Of a stretch of DNA of 64,000 nucleotides, positions 52,801 through 63,000 are shown one piece after another. Both the position numbers and the translations under genes were made by a program. Location: the NCBI GenBank assembly GCA_005408345.1, contig SEMN01000101.1:248001-312000 (forward strand), read 5' to 3'. The notes below the pieces were generated by a model, which did no database searches, was not told where the DNA came from, and was given only the letters and a program-made list of their open reading frames with translations. Positions within the stretch are counted from its first letter, which is position 1. Each line of letters starts with the position of its first letter. Source of the stretch: Macquaria australasica (lineage: Eukaryota; Chordata; Actinopteri; Centrarchiformes; Percichthyidae).

Positions 52801-55800
52801 GTACTACAGTGACCACTGGCCAGCACCAGTGCATCAGCTGAGGGTTTAGCAAGAACCATGCTCGCACAAGCCTGCAAACATGCATGCGTGGCATTAATAT
52901 GCACACGGGAAGACAAATTGCAATTACCAAGCGAGAATTTACAGGTACTCAGGTACTCCGTCACGGCAACCTGTTTTCAGTCTCAGAAAATAAATCTAAT
53001 GAATGCAATAAAAATATATTGGCCAATAAATAAAATAAACCATCTGTTTAATTTTAATCGCTATTTGGCTCCTTGTTTTAGTGTTGGACCTGCTACTGAA
53101 TAGACTTCCTTGCTCAACAAATCAGCATTTTTTTCTTCATGCTAAGACCATATTTGTTGTTGAGATTTTAATTTTGTACAGAGAGATGAAACAAGTAAGC
53201 TCATAACCTCAGCCTTGGAGCAGTTGAGGTGGTGCAGGTAGTGATGGTGTGTGTGTGTGTGTGTACAGCTTTTTAAATGGATTTTAAGGATCTCATCAGT
53301 ATTCCCTGGAAGCATCTATACATGTATGTACATGTATGCCAAAGACCACGAAATGACCCCCAACCTATTAAAATTGATGTTCGTGCAGAGAATCAATGTT
53401 TCTAACAATAAACATTGGACAGTGAGTCAGTTGTGGGCCAGTGAATTTGACTTTGACATTGAATAACCTGGGATTGGTTCCAGTCCCCCATGAGCCTGCC
53501 AAAATTCAATAACCATAACTTTATTTAAAAAATCAGAGATGCTAATCTATAGTACAAATGCACTTGTTGCAATGGACATAAACCCACATGTTGTTGTTTG
53601 TGTTTATATTCAAAATATTATGTTTGCAAAATTTTAAGATTTAAGATTTCAAGATTTTTTGTCGTGTTATTGATAAATGGCTCGGCACATTAATCAGCAG
53701 AATTGATTTGGGTATTTTACTTTCTACAGGGAAGGTCACAAAACTGTTTTTATTGTGGAAGAAGTATTCAGATCCTTAAGTAAAAGTAGCAATACTAAAA
53801 TATATAAATACTGCAAGTGAAAGTCCTGCATTTTAAATCCCTCTTTAGTAAAACTACAGAAGTTTTGTCAAATCATAAAAAAATGTTTACTGTGACTGAA
53901 TGTGATATATAACACTAATAGATTTTTTGCTGTTTACAAAGTCAAACCATCTCAGAGGTTTAAAGGGGTGGATCTGCTAACAACTCAACACGACAAGGGG
54001 CCACAGCTTTTTTGTATTTGTATGTCACACGCCCAAAAGATTGGGAAACACTGGTTTAATCTTTAACAATGCAATTGTATTTTAGCTTATAATGTGTTGT
54101 TTTATGTAAAATCTTAATCAGTAAAGTGACTGCAGCTGTGAAATAAATGTAGTGGAATAAAAAGTACAATATTTCCCTCTGAAATGTTGTGATGTAGTGG
54201 AGTATAAGTATAAAGTAGGAAAACATGGAAATAATCAAGTAAAGTACAAGTAACTCAAAACTGTACTTTGTTGTACTCTAGTACAGTACTTGAGTAAATG
54301 TGCACCTACCTTACCAGAAGCTTCACGGTAGTGTCTTGGTCTGTCTCTCACAACATGTGTGATCTGTAGCTCTGTACATTGTTTATCAGTTGGCTCAGAT
54401 GCTGGTATGAAACTAGAGCGTGTTCAGGACTCCCAGCTCCCTGTTCTCAAACACTGGCAGAAACCTTTCTTGCAGCCAGAGCAGAGTGTCGAGTTGTGGG
54501 AACAGGCAGTGGGCTGTGTCAGCCAGCATCACCTTGAGATGCCGGGAGAGAGGAGAGGATTGTCTGTGTTCAGCAGACTGAAGAGTGTGGACCGGATTTC
54601 ACTAGTGGACTGAGAGGTCTGAGCTCACCCATGTCCTGTGTAATCACTGAACTTTCTGTTTACTACTACATGTGCACTACTGCACTGCACATGAATGAAA
54701 AAGATTGAAAATGAGAAAAAAAAATGAGAGAGGTCTCATAAACTGACCTCTTCTTATTTGCGTGCAAGTGCAGGCGTACTAGTGAATGAGTGAGACATTG
54801 AGTGCGAGGATCAGGTTCCCTCACCGGCTTACTTTCACCTCTAATAGAGCCATTGCCATTCCTCAGGGGGAAGCGGTGTGTTCCCGAAACAAAGCGCCCG
54901 CTGTGTGTGTGAAGACCCCCCAGGGTGAACCTAAACCGTACACGCAGTAATGGGCTACTTTAAGAGTTTATCTGGCTCTAATAGACACACTTATGCACTG
55001 CTCCCAGCTTCTAAATCTCCAGGATAAGTCTGCATGTGCGGAAAATGCTGTCATGCTCTAATGTGGCTGACAAAGAGCACAGTAATTCAGCCTCTCTGAG
55101 CTTTTCCTGTTTGAAATTGTAATCTCCTACTGTGAGTATGTAGTTGCAGGGGAAACAGTGGATTGCGAGTGCAGTCGACTATATCTGAGCTCAATAAAAT
55201 GTGACTGGTTGAATAGATCTGGGACCTTTTTGCAAATTGAATTTACCTTTGTTTTTGGTCATTCGAAGCTTGGCTTAGTGCCAGGTCTTCAAATTTGTTA
55301 GTAATGTAGCAAAAACATGCTGCTACCTTCTAGGAGTTACTATGTACTTTAACACAACCCTACAAATTCCTCTTTATCTTTTCAATGTAGGCGTCACTCC
55401 ACTGCATGAGTCTTGATCTGGCACATAGCAGCACAGTCTCTCTGCATGTCTTTTCCAAGCTGATTGTGACTGGGTGTTTGCCTGGCACCAGCCTCAGTCC
55501 AGGGACCTGCTGGGCTTGTTTCCACAGGCGGCCTGACCTCCGGAGCAGTGTAGCAGCCGAGCTCAGTCTGCTGCCATTGTACGTCCTCGATCAACATTTC
55601 ATAGGAGCACAATGCCATGTGCCCCTGCCTGAGGTGACGGTTGACTTTGGGACTGAGCTGAGAAAGGCTGACAGAATAGGGAATGATGTCTAATAGCTAG
55701 AATGACTTCACACTTTTTTTAAAAACTTTTTTTAGCTCGTGGTGAGAGTGTATCAACAGTTTCATTCTTATGGTATCAGAAGGCCTAATGGCATTTAGGC

Positions 55801-55903
55801 ATATGAAAATCATGTGCAGCATTACTCCTATCGAGCCTTAAGGCCTTTAGACACCGGGGACGTGACGAATAAACAAAACGAAAATGCGAATGTGAATATT
55901 TCA

Positions 55904-55946
<43 letters not shown>

Positions 55947-56970
55947 CTAAAAATACAACACTGGATCACTCATATAAAGCTTGTGTGTGCTCCAATATGT
56001 ATGCTCCAGTTTCTTATGTTACTTTGGGTAGTCTATATGCAGTGCCCTGCAGGTAAAAAGCTACAGAGTGCCTCCTGTTTGTGATTAATATGATGAGTCA
56101 AACCTGCTCTGACACTGTTGCCTTGCTACCATCTCTACTACATCCAAAAGTAAACTACATAAGCTGCTGTCTATCCTGCATCATGTTGTCCTTGAGTTCA
56201 TTGTCTTTGTAATTTTTGTGTCCTTTGTCATATTATACAGGGTGATGAGAAACACAAGCAATCAACAGGTCCACCATTGTCATTACGAGTTGTGACGTGA
56301 CGTCTGTTCCATACAGCATGATTGGTTGATGCCTTTATTCGCAGCGCGAAAGCTCAGAAAAATCAACCTCATTCCGAAAAAATTTATGCTTTTTCAACGC
56401 GTAATTCGCGTTCTGTGTGAAAGTACTCATGACAAAACAGCAGTTTGAAAAAAATGTATTGATGTGCAAATTAATTGCACGAAAAAATGTCCCCGGTGTG
56501 TAAAGACCTTTAGAAAGTCTCAATTCGTTAAAGATAATTCAGCTCTGATTCATTCTTTCATAATAAAATACCAAGGTTGATTTCCACAACAACACCATCA
56601 TCTAATTAGGTGTAGCTCTCTGTGATGTAGTCTACATTGCAATTAGAAATAGAGGATAAGGTGTGAGGAAAGATATTCCATCAGAGTTCATTACAGTGGG
56701 CCATGTTTTTGCTGTGACGTAGAATTTGAACATGCAGTGGAGTGCATTCAGACCAGACTATCTGTGCATTATGATGTCATTATGAGATTAGATTACATGT
56801 GTGTTTGTTTCCTAATGTGTGGCTCTCTATAGGGTGTGTTGTTGCTACGCACTGTTCACATTCCCTCTTCAGCTGACAGATGGTCCCATCCAGCTACTCT
56901 CTAACAGCAAACACACACTGAGGAGTTGCTGACAACCTGTTTCAGGAAGGGCTTCGACTGGCCTATGGAA

Positions 56971-57003
<33 letters not shown>

Positions 57004-60000
57004 GTATGTGTGTGTGTGTGTACAATGCATTCTTATCCGATGTGTTTCACTCCATCCGCACACACACATAAACACAGCTAGAGTGTATGGGGACTCATCA
57101 TTCAACTTAAGTCTCCAACACAAATAATCACAGGGTCCGACCACATGTCACAGCTCCTCTGCTGTGGGCTCTGACAGCTGTCAATCACTCTGCTGACCTG
57201 TAAACATATCTTTGGTGGGCACAGTTATTAAATCAAACTGTACAAATATAGCAAATCTAATGCTATTAATCTTTGCTTATTGACGTAACCCCGTGTTAAA
57301 TTTAGATCTGGCTGGAAAGACTGGTAATATCAGATTCCACAGGGAGTCTGTTTAAAAAGGTCTCTAGATGGTGTTTATTTTAAGGCTCAATAGTGGACAT
57401 GTTGATGGCTTTGCATGCTTTGGTGTCCAGACCTCTTCCGCAGAACCACCTAACAACCTCACAGGAATGTCTCTCAGTAACTTCAAACATGACTGCACAT
57501 ACAGAGCTTGCAAAAAAAAAAAACGTGGTTATTTATCAACTGCCCGAAACATTTTCAAATCTTGAAATGAATCTTATTTTTACAAGTCTAGGGTGTTGTT
57601 TTTAAGGTCGGACACCCCACGTTGACTACATTTCACACTTCCTTCCTTTTATTATACACTAGCACACCTCTGTTCTGATATATCACTCATAAACAGTTAA
57701 ACATGGCTAACTGTATTTGACAGTTTATCCTCTGGTTTTCCTTCGCCACATTTTTGGCTGCTAAATCAACACAAAAGAACTCGGGATAACCTCAAAGTGT
57801 GGCTCCCTTTTTCAGCTTTCTGTGGTCTGTTGGTTGTAAGATAAAGCTGAACAGTGAAACGGGACTTTCCTGCTGTTTGAGTGAAACCTCAGTGTTTGTT
57901 CAACAATATGCGAGTGCCACCCTTTAATGCCTCTCCCCTATAGATTGCGGAGGAGTGTGTTTGTCTATGGTGTGGCATGGGGCCTTTGCTGTTAGCAGTG
58001 GCCTCTCTGCCCTGCCTGTACGTGGTTGCTGAACCAAGAAGAACATATCAAACAAACACTCCAACACAGAGCTGTAGGAAGATTGGGTTACTCTCGACAT
58101 GAGAGGACATGTCGACTGCATTGTGTTACCAAAGGCACACACTCCTCTGACCTTCAGAGAGTGGTGTCCAACTAGGGATGGAGCAGTTTAAACCTACCTA
58201 AACTCAGTATGTACACCTTGGTTGGTGTGAATATGTAGTCATACTATGGTGCCTGAGACAGCCAGTGATCAGAGACTTTCTAGATCTTCTGATCCACTCA
58301 GGCGGTATTAAGCCATCAACACAGTGTGACAGACACTCAGTAGCACTTGTCTTTAATGTGCGGTGTTAAGTTACAACAGTGCTGGTGGAAAACCATCAGA
58401 TAACTCCACACGGGTATGCAGGAGTGGCATGAGGAATGTGTCAGTTGTGCATGCATGTGTGTGTGAAAATGTGCATGTGCACCACAGCTGTGATTAATTG
58501 ATATATTTCTGTCTCCATACAGAGCTGAGATCCACCGGTACTGCTCATCATTTCGCCTACCTCCTCAACACATCTGACTACCGGATCCTGCGTATGGATG
58601 AGGACCATGACCGCATGTATGTTGGCAGCAAGGACCACATCCTTTCCCTGGACCTCCATGACATCAACAAGGACCCACATATCGTAAGACCATTCCCATG
58701 CTCTGCCTCTTCTCACCCCAAACTCTGGCCCCTCAAATGGGCTGTCACACTGGAATGAAGCAAGCGCCTTTACCTTAGCGCTACAACAGCAGCCCCCAGG
58801 GCAAAATGTTCTGTTCTATTGCCCCAGCAGCAGCCATTTTGTTTAGCTCACATCTAGTTTTTGTTGGAGAGCACTTTTTCTGGTGTCGGGTCATTAAAAC
58901 ACTGTAATTGGGTTATGACAATCCCAACAGGACTAATATTAGCTTGGGTGGATATCCCTCCTGCAATTTTAGCCCAGAAATCTCATAAATGCCAGTGATG
59001 TATAACAGGCTGGATTGTAACTATAAAATGTCCTCTGTTCCCCCCTGGCAGATCCACTGGCCAGTGTCCGAACGAAGAAGGATGGAGTGCCTTGTGAGTG
59101 GGAAGGACGCCAATGTAAGTACGCCTGTTGACAGCACTCATAACCTCAGCAGGGTCGTTCAGCTGAGGTGATTTCCATCAACTTGATAGGCAAAAAAAAA
59201 AAAAGAAAATATGTGGTTTTTCAAATGCATAGCATTAAAAGAATACAGCTCCCTCCATTGTGCACATTGGTTTTAATGTGAGGAACCTGTAAAAATGGCA
59301 CTCACCTGTGAGGTTCGGACTTGGCCCAGTAAAAGCACTGGTTCCCTCCTGTCTAGCCAAGGAGAGAGGAATGGATTAGAGCAGAGAAGCACAGTCAATC
59401 TCATCATCCTCCTCTCTGCCAGGCCAGGGTGGGGAGCACAACACCACTGGCTGATAGTTTGATATATTGTCCAAATATATACAGAAGCACAGTGTTACTG
59501 GTTTATTTTTAGTCACTTACACTTGAGCATTCGGTAAATCTGCAGCAGGTGTACCAGTAAAATATGGCTATGAATCGCTTTTCGTTTAGATGTTTCTTGC
59601 AGTTTAACTGACTCTGGTCTTTGTGTCTCCAGGAGGAGTGTGCAAACTTCATCCGTCTGATTGAGCCATGGAACCGGACTCAACTGTACATCTGTGGGAC
59701 AGGAGCTTACAATCCAGTCTGTACCTTTGTCAACCGCGGACGCAAACCTCAGGTTAGGATTAACGACTTGAGGAATGTACAAGCCAAGAAGGTGATCGCT
59801 CAGTACATCAATTTAGCAGATAGCTTTCTCCATCTGCAATATGAATGGCATTGCCCGGACTCTCCTTTTTCTTTCTCTTACCCAAGTTCTTACTCTCCAT
59901 CCCCCTTACGCTAGGTTCCCTTTACAGTGATTTTCCTCCATCATTAAGCCTGCTCGAGGTACCATGTCTCTGCGTCTGGCAAAGCAGCCGGCACAGCTTC

Positions 60001-63000
60001 ACCAGCGCACAGCTGTCATCCCCAGTGAGCTGTTAAAGCTACTCTGTTTAGACTCAGCCGTTAATGGGACCTCTTGAATTTCCTAAACCAAGCCAGGCAT
60101 CCCTACCCTACTCCCCTTTAACACCTCACTCTTCTTTAAATATCACACTTGTTCCCTAATGATGACCAGGGGACTTTTTAAAGAGGGATAAATAAAAAGT
60201 AAATTTCCCATCGGACTCTCCCTCGAGATATACAGAGAACTTGCAATGGCAAGGGCGGCTTGCACGAGTCCCTTGTTGCATCCGGTTCCTACATGACCCT
60301 TTACTAACGAATGGCTTCCATCCATTCACTCACCTATCCATCCACCCCTTCATGCATCCTTCCAGGCCACCCGCCAGCCTCCACCGTGTGAGACGTTGGG
60401 TAATTGGAAGTGGGAGCTCCCATTATGGGGTGCCAGTGGAATGTTCCAGTTCTAGTCCATTAATGAGAGGGCTGTTTTTTTCTCCGTCACATTGAACAGA
60501 CAGGTCTGAGTCGCCACCCCCCACCCCCTTGAGCACCTTTCTCAGCTGGGCTGGGGAGTTAACTATGATTGCAAAAACATGAAATTATACACTCCACACA
60601 GATGCATGCACACACATATCCTGACATACATTTGGAATTTTGTCATTATTAATTCAACATTCAGACGGATTGTTGTCATTTGACTACACCACTGTAGGGT
60701 ATATTCTTAAGTTCCCTGGTGCTTCAAGCAGGAGCCTCGTAGCTTTTGTAAACTGTAATAGCTAAATGTTTTGCTTTGGCAGCAGCTTTGAGGGGAACAT
60801 ATGCAGCATACTGTGAGAGCCTTTATTGACTCAACCACAGGATAGAGAACTATTATTGTTGTCTTTTCCACCATCTGGTCAAATAAAGCTACACACATTC
60901 CCTGCACAATCTTGCACACTCACATATATATTTTCCTCATGCACTTGCGTTATATTAATTTCAATAGTATTGGTTTGGAGAGTTTCTCATTGTGGAAGTC
61001 ATTCTGGAAGTCAGGACAGATTCAAGCGATGCAAATGGAGGGCAGAAAGGTCCTTGAACCTTCCTTATCAGTGGCGTAACATCCAGACTGTGTTGCTGTC
61101 TCTTGTTTTAGACGTCCATGTATCTGCAGATGGCCCAGGCCAGAGGAAGGGCTAGCCGCGCAGCTGAACCCAGCGCGGTGCACGAGACACTTGGACTAAA
61201 GGTGCGATGTGGGCCCTGTCTGCACCGCAGCCCTGCATACTGCCTGGGCTCGTGGTCACCAGCAGCATGCTCCCTCTCTTTGTGTCTGAGCACATTTTGT
61301 CAATACCATCTTTAACTTGACCATCATTTGTTTATTTATTTGTTTATGTCCGTAACATTTGGCATGCATCTTGTCCAGTCCGTGCACAATCTTGAAGTTT
61401 TGTGTAATATGGAATCGCATTGAATTTCATGTCATTTTGTTTTTCCCGTGTTTCACTCACATTTTCTTTGTGTTAGCCTCATTGTCTGAGCACCCTTTTG
61501 TATCCGTCATTGTCCTTTTTGTGCTTGCATTTGTGCTAAATGCCATATTTTGCATGATAGCTGGGTTATCAAGTGGAAAAGGGTTCTCAGGCTGCTAAAA
61601 AATTCTGTTGACTTTTCCTAGACACAAATTTAATTAAATCAGGCTTTCACTGCTGTTCAATGCATGGCATATTCATTTTTATTTAGCATATATTTAGCAG
61701 CTTCCATGAACAACAGATACTCGAATCATTCATCCTGCTTATCTGAGACAATGCAGGATGTCCCACCCATCAGTCCTTCACCCCACCGAGCCCTCCACCT
61801 ACTGTAGGAATGTGGTGCAGTCTCTCCCACAGAGGCGGCAGGACTAGTCAGCATCAGACCCACTCCCACAGCCGGCTCTGTTAGCCCAGAGCAAACACCA
61901 GCCATCTGTAGCCAACTAGCTGTGCAGCAAAGGAAATAAAAGAGCCACATACTTGAACATGTCCCCACTGTTTGAGCTCTCCAAGCACTTTAAAACACAG
62001 AAAGAGACTTTTGAAGGACATAAGGGCTTTAGGTGAAGTGGGACACTTTGAAAATGTTGCAAGTTTTTTCTAGTGAGTTTTTTTTTTTTTTTAATGTGTT
62101 GCTACTTTTCTGAAGGGTCATATTTTACAGCAGGGTTGTAAAAACATGTTCAGGGCACAGTTTCCCTCTGGTACACATAAATGTTTGTGACCTTTTTTTA
62201 CACATCAACATCTGGCATGGCTGGGAGTGAGCTGCCAGCACCTTTGTATTTGCACAAGTGGTGATTTTAATCAAAGATGAGTAGGGAATTGCACAAGGGT
62301 GTGTGTATGATCCAATGAAGTACGCTTGGCACAGTGCCATATTCTCTCCCCTGCTTTAGTGCTGATGGACAACGACAGAGATGTTTCTATCTCTGTACCC
62401 GTTGGGAGAGAAAAATGGGGATTGGACATGCTCTGGTCTGTGAGGCGGGGTTACAGGACATGTCATTGCATGCCACTGATTCATTTTCCCCCACTTTCAT
62501 ACGCAAATTCCTGCCAATCACCTTTCGCTGCTTGCGTGCAGGGATGCCACGAGCAGTGAGCATCAGTCATCCAGCCTCCATCCCAGGTTTGTTTTCACTG
62601 TGCTGGATTACAGGTGTCAGCAGTAGGCCTGCACAGCCATAGGCACCAAGAAGCTGAGAGATATTTGGCATGTAGCTTATTATGCCGAGAGAAGCAGCCC
62701 ACGACACATTGTTTTCCACAGTAGAGTGGCATAGAGATGGATTAGAAATTCCTCACTTTCCCCGCATGTATTTTTCTGTATGAATGTACGCTCATTATTC
62801 TAATACTTCATCCCCCATCAGGCCGTATAGGTCCCACAGGAGTCAGAGGGAGCACATTTGTGCCTCATTTTCCCTACACAAGGGAATCACAGTGACAAGA
62901 TGAAGAGTGCTGAATTTATTGCCGTCTCCATATGAATTTTCCATTTCAGGAAGAAATCTTCCATTTGGAGCCGGGCAAAGTTGAATCTGGGAAGGGAAAG

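Larger units (their letters stand above)
49319..53754. other. Large-intron DNA, only simple repeats
   Basis: Microsatellites at 49751 and 53246 and an A run at 51270. No exon or mobile element recognised. Confidence 0.5.
22835..58522 (+). other. sema3f: Giant first coding intron of sema3f (35.7 kb)
   Basis: The intron runs from GTAGGA at 22835 to the acceptor CTCCATACAG ending at 58522, phase 1 on both sides. It is non-coding: no other exon, gene or RNA was recognised on either strand. It carries the hAT-like MITE at 25.2 kb, a dispersed repeat at 31.1 kb, an L2-like LINE tail at 31.7-32.4 kb, and MITE-type repeats at 42.1, 48.8, 53.8 and 55.8 kb. Simple repeats and a 15-G run are also present. 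Long 5' introns of guidance-cue genes commonly hold enhancers, but none is proven here. Confidence 0.8.

Noticed and set aside
58441..58716. Minus-strand open frame over exon 2
   Set aside because: It is the antisense shadow of the semaphorin exon; the + strand translation matches SEMA3F and has proper splice sites.
61202..61315. Open frame continuing past the exon 5 donor
   Set aside because: The reading past GTGCGA has no semaphorin similarity and exon 6 resumes the family sequence in phase, so it is intron.
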